Assembly (NCBI RefSeq): GCF_001029445.1
Contig: NZ_LDOT01000051.1
Location: 1-44,103, forward strand
Direction: 5' to 3'
DNA length: 44,103 bases
Origin: Photobacterium aquae
GTDB taxonomy: Bacteria > Pseudomonadota > Gammaproteobacteria > Enterobacterales > Vibrionaceae
The notes below the pieces were generated by a model, which saw only the letters and a program-made list of their open reading frames with translations, was not told where the DNA came from and did no database searches. Below, piece by piece: positions 26,026 to 34,176 of the stretch (the stretch's first letter is position 1; each line of letters opens with the position of its first letter). The position numbers and the translations under genes were made by a program.

Positions 26026-26454
26026 TTAGGCTGCGGCGATAACTTTGATTTGCTCGACAATGGCCTTGAGTCCGTTGCCACGCGATGGGCTGAGGTGGGC
26101 TAGCAGCCCGAGGCTGTCAAAGTAGCCGTCGATGTCGAACTCGCGGATTTGTGCCGCGCTCTTGCCGTCATAGGCCGCAAGGACCAAGGTGATCAGGCCG
26201 CGGACGATTCGGGCATCCGAATCGGCAGCGAAGCGGAATACCTCGCCTTCTTGCTGGTGGGCCAGCCAGACTTGGCTTTCGCAGCCGCTGACCTTGAGCT
26301 GGTCTTGCTTGTATTGCTCCGGTAGTGCAGGTAGTTGCTTGCCGAGCTGGATCACCGTGCGGTAGCGGTCTTCCCAGCCATTGGCTGCTTGCATTTGGGC
26401 AATGATCTGCTCAGTGGTGATGGTTGTGCCAAAAGGGTGGCTAGGCAAAGTCAT
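26026..26454 (-). CDS. csdE: Sulfur acceptor protein CsdE
   Basis: A 142-residue SufE-family protein that takes the persulfide from the cysteine desulfurase CsdA. HPFGTTITTEQ at the start and GWEDRYRTVIQLGKQLPALP are typical of CsdE rather than SufE. The acceptor cysteine is Cys58 in KVSGCESQVW, and IVRGLITLVL and SPSRGNGL complete the fold. It is 8 bases downstream of csdA with AGGAG at the end of csdA, so the two are co-transcribed. Its product also contacts TcdA in E. coli. Confidence 0.94.
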   Translation of the reverse strand: MTLPSHPFGTTITTEQIIAQMQAANGWEDRYRTVIQLGKQLPALPEQYKQDQLKVSGCESQVWLAHQQEGEVFRFAADSDARIVRGLITLVLAAYDGKSAAQIREFDIDGYFDSLGLLAHLSPSRGNGLKAIVEQIKVIAAA

Positions 26455-26462
26455 GGTGGCTC

Positions 26463-27683
26463 CTAGAGCAGGCTGCAGGCTTTGTGCAGGGCTGCAATAA
26501 ATTGATCGATATCTTGCTCGGTATTGTACAGGGCAATGGACACCCGCAGGGTTCCGCTGACACCCAGCGCATCCATCATCGGATGGGCACAGTGGTGGCC
26601 GGCTCGCAGTGCGACGCCCTGCTGGTCGAGCAAGGTGGCGATATCCTGGTGGTGGACACCGTCGACGACAAAAGAGAAAAGGCTGGTATCGGGCTGCAGG
26701 CCGAGGATGCGTAGGTCATCAATCGCGCTGATACCGTCAATCGCACGTTGGCGCAGGGCATGGATATGTTGCTCGGCCGCGGTGCGGTCTTGTTCCTCAA
26801 GCCAGCGGATAGCTGCCGCCATGGCGAGGCTGCCCGCGACATTGGGTGTACCGGCTTCGAACTTGCCCGGCAGTTGGGAATAGGTCGTACCGTCGAACGA
26901 GACTTTTTCAACCATTTTGCCACCGCCATGCCAAGGCGGCATGGTTTCAAGCAATGCCCGCTTGCCATAAAGCGCCCCGATACCGGTAGGGGCAAAGATT
27001 TTATGGCCGGAGAACACGTAGAAGTCGGCATCGAGCGCCTGAACATCGACTGGCTCGTGCGCCACGGCCTGGGCACCGTCGATGACGGCAATCGCGCCGG
27101 CACGGTGGGCTGCCTCGATGATCGCTTCGATGGGGTGGCGGGTGCCGGTGACGTTACTGACATGGGCCACCGCGACGATCTTGGTGCGCGGGCCGAGCAG
27201 CTCGGCAAAGGCGGTCATATCCAATGTGCAGTCGGGTAGCATCGGGATTTTTAAGACCTTAGCCCCGGTTTGCTCGGCGACCATTTGCCACGGCACGATA
27301 TTGGCATGGTGCTCCATTTCGCTGACCAGGATCTCATCGCCTGGTTGCAAAGTGCTGCGGGCATAGGATTGGGCGATAAGGTTGAGGGCTTCTGTCGCCC
27401 CTCGGGTCCAGATCACCTCTTTGCTGTCACTGGCATTGATGAATGCACGGACAACCTCGCGTGCCTGCTCGAACTGGGTCGTGGCCGATGCCGTTAAACT
27501 GTGGCTGCCGCGATGGACATTGGCGTTCTGGCTACTGTAGTAGTGGCGGATGGTATCGATGACTGCATGCGGTTTCTGGGTGGTCGCCGCGCTGTCGAGA
27601 TAAACCAGCGGTTGGCCGTTACTTTGTTGGTCCAAGGCAGGAAATTGCTGGCGGATCGCATTGATATCAAAGTGGGCAGTCAT
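26463..27683 (-). CDS. csdA: Cysteine desulfurase CsdA
   Basis: A PLP-dependent class V aminotransferase-fold enzyme of 406 residues that converts cysteine to alanine and a protein persulfide. Key residues: His125 in SEMEHHANIVPW, PLP lysine Lys228 in FSGHKIFAPTG, and catalytic Cys365 in RAGHHCAHPMM. The short loop around Cys365 marks the SufS/CsdA (group II) type, not IscS. Together with csdE and tcdA it reproduces the E. coli csd system for sulfur transfer and tRNA modification. A clear Shine-Dalgarno is not seen at ATG 27683. Confidence 0.95.
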   Translation of the reverse strand: MTAHFDINAIRQQFPALDQQSNGQPLVYLDSAATTQKPHAVIDTIRHYYSSQNANVHRGSHSLTASATTQFEQAREVVRAFINASDSKEVIWTRGATEALNLIAQSYARSTLQPGDEILVSEMEHHANIVPWQMVAEQTGAKVLKIPMLPDCTLDMTAFAELLGPRTKIVAVAHVSNVTGTRHPIEAIIEAAHRAGAIAVIDGAQAVAHEPVDVQALDADFYVFSGHKIFAPTGIGALYGKRALLETMPPWHGGGKMVEKVSFDGTTYSQLPGKFEAGTPNVAGSLAMAAAIRWLEEQDRTAAEQHIHALRQRAIDGISAIDDLRILGLQPDTSLFSFVVDGVHHQDIATLLDQQGVALRAGHHCAHPMMDALGVSGTLRVSIALYNTEQDIDQFIAALHKACSLL

Positions 27684-27786
27684 GATGGGTCACATTGCTG
27701 TTGAACAAGGGGGGAGATCATGCTGTGAAAATCCGGCTAGGGCAAGTATTTCTCCCGCTAGATATCAGTATGGTGGTTTAGCGGAT

Positions 27787-27817
27787 AAAAAAAAGCACCG
27801 CGACAAAGCGCAGTGCC
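27787..27817 (-). terminator. GcvB rho-independent terminator
   Basis: Reading the minus strand, GCACTGCG pairs with CGCGGTGC (one G-U) around a short loop, followed by eight T. It is the 3' end of GcvB. Confidence 0.93.
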
Positions 27818-27978
27818 AAGCATGATTTTGACAGACAGGTCAAAAATACAGGAAGTAAAATTGGTAGATTGACTACCTATCCGGCACAACCCGGATAATA
27901 TGCAAACACAACATCGCAACTAAGTGTGGGGGCCATTTGCCTGAGGGCAGAAAAACTTGGTCCAGCTCACCGTTGCGG
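27787..27978 (-). ncRNA. gcvB: GcvB small regulatory RNA
   Basis: This Hfq-dependent small RNA silences many amino-acid and peptide transporter mRNAs by pairing through a G/U-rich seed. On the minus strand the GT-rich seed GATGTTGTGTTTGCATA (within 27899-27917) matches the R1 region of enterobacterial GcvB. The downstream TTACTTCCTGTATTTTTGACCTGTCTGTC-type block (27828-27858 region) also matches, and the RNA ends in a GCGGTGC-T8 terminator. It is divergent from gcvA, exactly as in E. coli. Length is about 190 bases. The 5' end is set from the -10/-35 elements and may be off by a few bases. Confidence 0.92.
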
Positions 27979-27983
27979 GGCAA

Positions 27984-28012
27984 ATCATAGGGTTTATGTA
28001 GCACTAGAACAA
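27984..28012 (-). promoter_or_regulatory. GcvB promoter, overlapping the gcvA control region
   Basis: On the minus strand, -35 TTGTTC (28012-28007) and -10 TATGAT (27989-27984) are separated by exactly 17 bases. A TATAAT that could serve gcvA lies at 28022-28027 on the other strand, with a CTAAT motif (GcvA-type half site) at 28045. The two promoters are therefore back to back, which fits shared control by GcvA. Confidence 0.8.
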
Positions 28013-28060
28013 TCGACATTTTATAATCTTTACTATAAAAAAAACTAATGAAGGAAAAGT

Positions 28061-28996
28061 ATGTCTAGACGTCTCCCTCCGCTTAATTCTCTCAAGGTGT
28101 TTGAAGCGGCCGCCAGACACCTCAGCTTCACCCGTGCAGCCGAGGAGTTATTTGTCACACAAGCTGCTGTAAGCCACCAGATCAAAGCTCTTGAGGAGTT
28201 TTTGGGGTTGAAGTTGTTTCGTCGCAGAAACCGTTCTTTGCTGCTTACCGAGGAGGGGCAAAGTTACTTTTTGGATATCAAAGACATCTTTTCAGCCATC
28301 TCTGATGCGACCGACAAGGTTTTGGAACGAGGCGCGAAAGGGGCGTTAACCATTAGTTTACCTCCTAGTTTTGCTATTCAGTGGCTGGTACCAAGGCTGG
28401 CCGATTTCAACGAGCAGCACCCTGATATCGACGTCAGGATCAAGGCGGTGGATCTGGACGAGGGCTCGCTGACCGAAGATGTGGATGTCGCTATTTATTA
28501 TGGCCGTGGTAATTGGCCGGGGTTGCGTGCCGATAAGCTCTATCAGGAATTCTTGCTGCCGGTCTGTTCGCCGATGCTGCTCAATGGCACCAAGCCTCTG
28601 CGCACCCTTGATGATCTCAAGTTCCATACCCTGCTTCACGATACCTCCCGCAAGGAGTGGAAGAACTATGTTCGCCACCACGGTATTGAAGGCACTAATG
28701 TCAATCAGGGGCCGATTTTCAGTCATTCGACGATGGTGCTGCAGGCGGCTGCGCACGGTCAGGGTATTGCATTGGGTAACAACGTACTGGCCCAGCCTGA
28801 GCTTGAGGCCGGTCGCTTGGTGTGCCCGTTCGACGAAGTGCTGATGAGCAAGAATGCCTTTTATATTGTCTGCCAAGAGCGTCAGGCCGATACCGGGCGG
28901 ATCCAGATTTTCCGTGATTGGGTGCTGGCCAAAGCGGCCAGAGAGCAGGAAGACATGCCTGATGTGGAAGGGCAGGATGCGGCCCCGATGGTCTAA
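28061..28996 (+). CDS. gcvA: Glycine-cleavage-system regulator GcvA (LysR family)
   Basis: A 311-residue LysR regulator that in E. coli activates gcvTHP and gcvB with glycine. The start SRRLPPLNSLKVFEAAARHLSF and the helix-turn-helix FTRAAEELFVTQAAVSHQIKALEEFLG are the GcvA signature. The effector domain follows from about residue 93 (LTISLPPSFAIQWLVPRL). AAGGAA precedes the ATG. Position next to GcvB and upstream of ygdD-rlmM confirms the assignment. The acidic C-terminal tail is slightly longer than in E. coli. Confidence 0.95.
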   Translation: MSRRLPPLNSLKVFEAAARHLSFTRAAEELFVTQAAVSHQIKALEEFLGLKLFRRRNRSLLLTEEGQSYFLDIKDIFSAISDATDKVLERGAKGALTISLPPSFAIQWLVPRLADFNEQHPDIDVRIKAVDLDEGSLTEDVDVAIYYGRGNWPGLRADKLYQEFLLPVCSPMLLNGTKPLRTLDDLKFHTLLHDTSRKEWKNYVRHHGIEGTNVNQGPIFSHSTMVLQAAAHGQGIALGNNVLAQPELEAGRLVCPFDEVLMSKNAFYIVCQERQADTGRIQIFRDWVLAKAAREQEDMPDVEGQDAAPMV

Positions 28997-29026
28997 TGCG
29001 GGCGGTGAGTATGAGGGGGAGAGCTG

Positions 29027-29695
29027 ATGTCTGAATATCTGATTGATTTGCCGGAAAGTGGAGACTACTGCGCGACATTTTTGTTTGCCCACGGGGCGGG
29101 GGCGGGTATGGAGCATGCCTTTATGGCGGCAATGGCCGGCCATCTTGCGGCCCGCGGGATCCGGGTGGTCCGGTTTGATTTTCCTTATATGGTCAAGCGC
29201 CGGGAGGATGGCAAGAAGCGCCCGCCTGACCGCCAGCCGAAATTGCTGCTCGACTTTCAGCGCCATATTGCCGCTTTCGCCGGAGAAGGGCGCCTGGTGA
29301 TTGGCGGCAAGTCGATGGGCGGGCGAATGGCAAGCCTGATGGCCAGCGATGAGGCTGATGCGGCGCCCGATGTGGTGAACTGCCGTGAGCAGATTGCCGG
29401 GGTCGCCTGCCTGGGGTTCCCGCTCCATCCGCCCGGCAAGCCGGAGAACTTCCGTGGTGATCATCTGCAACAGGCGTGCGTGCCTACCCTGATCCTGCAG
29501 GGGGAGCGTGATACGTTCGGCACCCGGCCTGAAGTGGAAGGCTGGCATTTTTCCTCTGCCGTCGAGGTGGCTTTCCTGCCTGACGGGGATCACGGCTTTA
29601 AGCCGCGCAAGGCATCGGGGTATACCGAGGCCGGAAATATCGAGGCTGCCGCTGAGCGGCTGGCATCTTTTATCAAGGAGTGTTGCGATGGCTAG
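29027..29695 (+). CDS. Alpha/beta-hydrolase of the Tex30/KANL3-like type
   Basis: A 222-residue protein with the compact alpha/beta hydrolase pattern of the YfgM/KANL3/Tex30-like group. It has an N-terminal LFAHGAGAGMEHAFM oxyanion loop, nucleophile Ser96 in VIGGKSMGGR, a probable acid in LQGERDTFG (about residue 178) and His in GDHGFKP. The substrate is unknown; serine-esterase or thioesterase activity is likely. It starts 30 bases after gcvA and overlaps ygdD by 8 bases, so it is part of the gcvA-ygdD-rlmM transcript. E. coli lacks a gene at this place. Confidence 0.85.
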   Translation: MSEYLIDLPESGDYCATFLFAHGAGAGMEHAFMAAMAGHLAARGIRVVRFDFPYMVKRREDGKKRPPDRQPKLLLDFQRHIAAFAGEGRLVIGGKSMGGRMASLMASDEADAAPDVVNCREQIAGVACLGFPLHPPGKPENFRGDHLQQACVPTLILQGERDTFGTRPEVEGWHFSSAVEVAFLPDGDHGFKPRKASGYTEAGNIEAAAERLASFIKECCDG

Positions 29696-30101
29696 TTCAC
29701 AGACGGTATTGCCGCCGGCTAGTCGCTTAACCGGGCGTATTTTGTTGGTGTTTTCCGCCTTGAGCGGGGCGGTGACTGTCGGGCTGGGGGCGTTTGCTGC
29801 TCATGGCCTCAAGGGAAGCCTCTCTCCTTATTTGCTCGGGGTTTTTGAAACTGGGGTCCAGTATCAGGCCTGGCATAGCTTGGCGATGCTGGCTTGCGTA
29901 ATATTGTCACGCATTCTTGGATCAAAACAGGTATTATACGCAGCCTTATTTTTTGCCGTCGGGATTGTGTTCTTCAGCGGCAGCCTGTATGCCTTGGCGC
30001 TGACCGGGATCAAGTGGTTTGGTCCTATTACCCCGATGGGGGGCGTCTGTTTTATTATTGGCTGGGTGGTATTAGCAATAGCTGCCTGGCGATCATCTTG
30101 A
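29688..30101 (+). CDS. ygdD: DUF423 membrane protein YgdD
   Basis: A 137-residue inner-membrane protein with four hydrophobic helices, carrying the DUF423 signatures GLGAFAAHGLKG and FETGVQYQAWHSLAML, and ITPMGGVCFIIGWVVLA at the end. Function is unknown. ATG 29688 has AAGGAG at 7 bases and overlaps the hydrolase stop, implying translational coupling. It keeps the E. coli gcvA-ygdD-rlmM order. Confidence 0.93.
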   Translation: MASSQTVLPPASRLTGRILLVFSALSGAVTVGLGAFAAHGLKGSLSPYLLGVFETGVQYQAWHSLAMLACVILSRILGSKQVLYAALFFAVGIVFFSGSLYALALTGIKWFGPITPMGGVCFIIGWVVLAIAAWRSS

Positions 30102-30110
30102 GGATAGAAA

Positions 30111-31193
30111 GTGAATCACGTTCTATTTTACTGTCGTCCCGGTTTCGAGAAGGAATGTGCCGGAGAAGTTCAAGACAAAGCCAACGCATTGGAGTTGTTT
30201 GGCTTTCCGCGCGTCAAGAGCAACACTGGTTATGTGCTGTTTGAATTCTACCAGCAGGGTGATGCGGATACTTTTATCCAGAAGCAGCCTTATTCAGAGC
30301 TGATCTTTGCCCGCCAGATGATGGCGGTGAACCCGTTGCTGGAAAACTTGCCATCGGATGATCGTATTTCCCCGATCTTGGATGCGGTGGTTGATTTTCC
30401 TCGTTGTGGTGATCTGCGCGTGGAAACGCCGGATACCAACGAAGCCAAAGAGCTGTTGAAGTTCTGCCGTAAGTTCACAGTGCCATTGCGTCAGGCGATG
30501 CGTGGCAAAGGGATTCTTTATAATAAAGACAACCCGAAAAAGCCGGTTTTGCATTTGTGTTTTATTGCACCGGGTTGCTGTTATGTCGGTTACTCCTATA
30601 GCCACAACAATTCCCAGTTTTTCATGGGGATCCCGCGCCTGAAGTTCCCTGCTGACGCGCCGAGCCGTTCGACGCTCAAGCTGGAGGAGGCTTTCCATGT
30701 CTTTATCCCGCGCGAAGAGTGGGATGAGCGTTTGGCGTCAGGCATGTGGGGCGTTGATCTGGGCGCTTGCCCGGGTGGTTGGACTTACCAGTTGGTGAAG
30801 CGTTCGATGTTCGTCCACGCGATCGACAACGGCCAGATGGCACAGAGCCTGATGGATACCGGTCAGGTGAAACACCACGAGGTAGACGGCTTCAAGTTCG
30901 AGCCGCCGCGCAAGAATGTCACTTGGATTGTGTGTGATATGGTTGAAAAGCCAGCTCGCGTTGCTCACCTGATGGGTGACTGGCTGATCAAGGCATGGGC
31001 CAAAGAGGCGATTTTCAACCTCAAGCTGCCGATGAAAGGCCGCTATGACGAAGTGCTGCAGGATATCGAGAACCTGAAACTGTACCTGATCCAGAACGGG
31101 GTGAAGTTCAAGTTGCAGGCCAAGCACCTTTACCATGACCGTGAGGAAATTACGGTTCATATCCAGCGTTTGGATAACCGCTCGCCACACTAA
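30111..31193 (+). CDS. rlmM: 23S rRNA 2'-O-ribose C2498 methyltransferase
   Basis: RlmM methylates the ribose of C2498 in 23S rRNA before 50S assembly, using SAM. The 360-residue protein has an N-terminal THUMP-like region (starting MNHVLFYCRPGFEKECAGEV) and a C-terminal Rossmann methyltransferase with VDLGACPGGWTYQLV (SAM motif I) and the K-D-K-E type catalytic residues spread along the domain. The GTG start is preceded by GAGGAT. It is last in the gcvA transcript, ending at the terminator at 31219. Confidence 0.95.
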   Translation: MNHVLFYCRPGFEKECAGEVQDKANALELFGFPRVKSNTGYVLFEFYQQGDADTFIQKQPYSELIFARQMMAVNPLLENLPSDDRISPILDAVVDFPRCGDLRVETPDTNEAKELLKFCRKFTVPLRQAMRGKGILYNKDNPKKPVLHLCFIAPGCCYVGYSYSHNNSQFFMGIPRLKFPADAPSRSTLKLEEAFHVFIPREEWDERLASGMWGVDLGACPGGWTYQLVKRSMFVHAIDNGQMAQSLMDTGQVKHHEVDGFKFEPPRKNVTWIVCDMVEKPARVAHLMGDWLIKAWAKEAIFNLKLPMKGRYDEVLQDIENLKLYLIQNGVKFKLQAKHLYHDREEITVHIQRLDNRSPH

Positions 31194-31218
31194 GTGTGAC
31201 TGCACCATAATATGAATA

Positions 31219-31246
31219 TAAAAAGGTCGCCAAGGCGGCCTTTTTT
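31219..31246 (+). terminator. Rho-independent terminator after rlmM
   Basis: AAGGTCGCC pairs with GGCGGCCTT (one G-U pair) around AA, followed by six T. Confidence 0.9.
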
Positions 31247-31638
31247 ATTTTCAGCCCTAAACCACCTACTTCATTAGGTAGTCATTTACCTTGCAAAGTT
31301 ATGCGCCATTGTCTGTGCCACGGTAATAATGTGCACTCGCTTCCAGTTATGTTTCGGTGGAGTTATTGTGGTTTTAATTTGTGAATAAGCATCACATTAC
31401 CTTGCCCCTCTCTTTTTTGATTCTCAAATAACATGCATTAATATGCTCTCACTCAATAGTTAAGAGCTTGAATATCCTGCGCTATATGTAGCGTGGGTGG
31501 GTATTTATTGCCTTTTTTCCTGCTGAGGCGCATCTGCATGGCATGCGTGAATATATTATTTGAAGTTATATCCGACTATATCGATAGGGCCGCTTGTTAT
31601 ATTGAAATAAGCGGGGGGTTAAAAGGAATCCAATCGCA
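31247..31638 (+). promoter_or_regulatory. Long AT-rich leader before the secreted-protein gene
   Basis: About 390 bases without a gene. CCGCTT (31590-31595) pairs with AAGCGG (31609-31614), making a hairpin just upstream of the AAAAGGAATCC ribosome-binding region of the next gene. ACCTA...TAGGT near 31270 is another small inverted repeat. The length suggests a regulated promoter and a structured 5' untranslated region. I see no known riboswitch or small RNA. Confidence 0.45.
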
Positions 31639-34050
31639 ATGAAAATTAAAAATAAAGTGAGCAAGCTTTCGCTGTTGGCGGTGTCAATCATGGCATCAGG
31701 CATGGCCAATGCTAGCCAGAGCCAGCCTGAATACATTGAGATCATGAATGATACCGCGCGTAAGATTGAAGCGCGTTTGGCTGAGTTGAACCAGTTTGCT
31801 GTGTCGCCAGATTACCTGTACACCATTGACCAAGTAGATTTCCCTGCGTCACACGTACCGGCTTTCAGCAACGGTAAGTACTTGTCTATCAATGGCATTG
31901 TCTATCCTGTGACGACGGATAATACGGTATCGGCACCGATGCGCCATTGGTCGGACGAAAGTGCGATGCGCAACCTGTTCAGCTTCTTGGGTGATGAGTG
32001 GGAGTTGAGCTGGTACCAAGGCGGTATCACTATCGTGAATAAGAAATTTGGTAATTACGATTATGGCAACGGTTGTTTGCTTGAGTATTACCCGATGGCA
32101 GATCATATTCCGGGTGAATACATCAATAAAGATTACGGCCTAGTGCGTGAACTAGAAACGTGTTTCGACAATTCAATGGGTGAGCGCCCAGTCTATGAAG
32201 CCGAGCGTGTGAACCCTCACCACTTTGCGGTGCATGCACAATATGCCAACTTCATTGCTTTGGAAGATTACAAGAACCAGCTGATTGCCGCACACTCACC
32301 ACGTTCTGAGTATGGAAAAATCGCCAACCCGGTAATTGGTTTTTACGATCAGAAGACAGGGCAAACCGATAAAATTACCGCGATCAGCAAAGGTCGTCCG
32401 TACACCACGATTAACGATATCCGTCGTCATGGCGAACAATTATATGTATCGGCAGTAACGGCACACAACCGTGTTGATATTTTCGATATTGAAACGAAAG
32501 AATACCAATATTCTCTGGGTATTAACCTAGAGGGTGCGGCGAAAATTGCGGTATCGGATCAATACGTATTGGTGAGCGGCAAGAAAGGTATTGCGGTTTA
32601 CCACAATGTGACGGCTGAAAAACACGAAATTAAAGATGTGAAGCCGTTTGCTTATTTGGCAAATAACGGTGCGCACAGCCTAGAGCTGCTGGGTAACAAA
32701 CTGCTGGCAGCATCAAGCACCGGTTATGCGGTTTATGATTTGGCTTCACTGTCTGAAGGTCAAATGCAAAAAGCCATGGTGGAAGCACCGGTAGGCTTTG
32801 CCACGATTGATGTGAAAGGCAACCAGCTGATCGCAAAACAAAGCCAGCGCGTGGCGATGTATGACATCGATAAATTCATCGCTGACGGTTACCGTTTCAA
32901 AGAAGCGGCACAAGCGGTGTACCAAGTGGACGGTCAGCACCTGAGCGCGAAAGATTTGCTACTGACAGATCACGGCTTCGTGACCTTGACTGACTCTGTG
33001 ACGACCCATGTACATACCATCAATGCGGTGACGTTCACGCCAAACGTGTCTGTACCTGAAGCGGCATTGACCTTCTCGGCACTGCCTGCAGAAGCGACCG
33101 TGACCTCTGTGCTGCAAGACGGTGAAGGTGCCAGCGTACTTTCTCTGGTGGCGAACACCCGCTCTATGCTGAACGTACGTCTGCTAGATCGTGATACAGT
33201 GGAAATCACCAACTTCACGGAAGTGGACATGGCCAATGTGGCGTTGGATATCACGGCGCAAAACCAGTACAACTGGGCACGTTTGGGCCAGCTTGATCGC
33301 CTGCCTGCTCATACGCGTATTGTGCTACCAATCACTGCACTGAATGCCGACAAGCGTTTTAACACGGTAGATGGCAGCGGCGTGTACGACTACAGCGGCA
33401 TGCTAGAAACCATGCAAGGCGTGAGCGGTGCCTATGGCCACGAAGGGACACAAAACATCTTCACATCACGCTTTAGCACTACCACGGAGCATCCGTTGTT
33501 GGACAAGCTAGCAGCGATCACGGCAAACTGGGACATCGAGTTCACTGACCGTACCATCTTCGATACACAAGAAGTGGAGTGGGATGCCAACAGCGCGAAG
33601 CGTCACATGGAACTGCTGACGAACATGGCTTACATCATGTCGAGCGATGCCTTCAAGCAGAAGCTGATGAACTACAAAGCAACGTATGGCCATGACATGC
33701 AGGTTGGCAATGTTGTGTTTAACACCGAACGCGCTTATACCAACTTTTTGTCCGTGACATTGGGTGAAAACGGTTTCACGAACTTCCGTAAAGCGGAAGA
33801 TTTCCAGAATCCGTATGGCATCGTTGGCCGTCGTGGCACCATGTTTGGCCTGTCAGATGAAGAGTTGGATCGTATTGACCGTGGTGATCTAAACCGTTTT
33901 GCCCATTATATGGCTGAGCAGATCTCACGTAACTACTTCTTTGACTGTACGCCAACACCGTGTACGTGGAAAGAGCAGCATCTGGCTAAGCTGATCATGG
34001 ATGTGATGACAGAGCTGACAGATGCCGGTGATCTGCCTTACCACCAGTAA
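31639..34050 (+). CDS. Large secreted protein of unknown function with propeller-like repeats
   Basis: An 803-residue exported protein: a Sec signal peptide ending about residue 25 (GMANA), then no further membrane segment, so it is periplasmic or secreted. Residues about 230-470 show repeated beta-strand/turn units (DIFDIETKEYQYSLG, GIAVYHNVTAEKHEI, YAVYDLASLSEG, RVAMYDIDKF) like a WD/YVTN-type beta-propeller. A mixed C-terminal domain (about 580-803) is rich in Asp, Asn and aromatic residues. Four cysteines (146, 175, 770, 775) could make two disulfides. No catalytic motif is recognised. Codons look optimised (CGT, GGT, GAA rich), hinting at high expression. It is monocistronic, with a long leader and its own terminator. 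No family assignment. Confidence 0.85.
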   Translation: MKIKNKVSKLSLLAVSIMASGMANASQSQPEYIEIMNDTARKIEARLAELNQFAVSPDYLYTIDQVDFPASHVPAFSNGKYLSINGIVYPVTTDNTVSAPMRHWSDESAMRNLFSFLGDEWELSWYQGGITIVNKKFGNYDYGNGCLLEYYPMADHIPGEYINKDYGLVRELETCFDNSMGERPVYEAERVNPHHFAVHAQYANFIALEDYKNQLIAAHSPRSEYGKIANPVIGFYDQKTGQTDKITAISKGRPYTTINDIRRHGEQLYVSAVTAHNRVDIFDIETKEYQYSLGINLEGAAKIAVSDQYVLVSGKKGIAVYHNVTAEKHEIKDVKPFAYLANNGAHSLELLGNKLLAASSTGYAVYDLASLSEGQMQKAMVEAPVGFATIDVKGNQLIAKQSQRVAMYDIDKFIADGYRFKEAAQAVYQVDGQHLSAKDLLLTDHGFVTLTDSVTTHVHTINAVTFTPNVSVPEAALTFSALPAEATVTSVLQDGEGASVLSLVANTRSMLNVRLLDRDTVEITNFTEVDMANVALDITAQNQYNWARLGQLDRLPAHTRIVLPITALNADKRFNTVDGSGVYDYSGMLETMQGVSGAYGHEGTQNIFTSRFSTTTEHPLLDKLAAITANWDIEFTDRTIFDTQEVEWDANSAKRHMELLTNMAYIMSSDAFKQKLMNYKATYGHDMQVGNVVFNTERAYTNFLSVTLGENGFTNFRKAEDFQNPYGIVGRRGTMFGLSDEELDRIDRGDLNRFAHYMAEQISRNYFFDCTPTPCTWKEQHLAKLIMDVMTELTDAGDLPYHQ

Positions 34051-34099
34051 GCGCGTCATCACCGCATAAAACAAAGCATAGCGAGTTGTTCCCTCGCAC

Positions 34100-34130
34100 A
34101 AAAAAGCCACTCTTCGGAGTGGCTTTTTTC
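34100..34130. terminator. Bidirectional terminator with TTCG tetraloop
   Basis: AAAAAAGCCACTC-TTCG-GAGTGGCTTTTTT: a perfect stem with U tracts on both strands. It ends the secreted-protein gene and, from the right, xni. Confidence 0.94.
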
Positions 34131-34176
34131 GTTACGGGAGACGCGGTATCTCCGTGCTCTTTCCAGTATGTGTCGA

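Noticed and set aside
28358..29593. 411-codon open frame on the minus strand
   Set aside because: It lies antisense across gcvA and the alpha/beta hydrolase, both with clear family motifs. Its composition (His/Arg/Gln/Pro rich) is typical of a shadow frame in GC-rich DNA.
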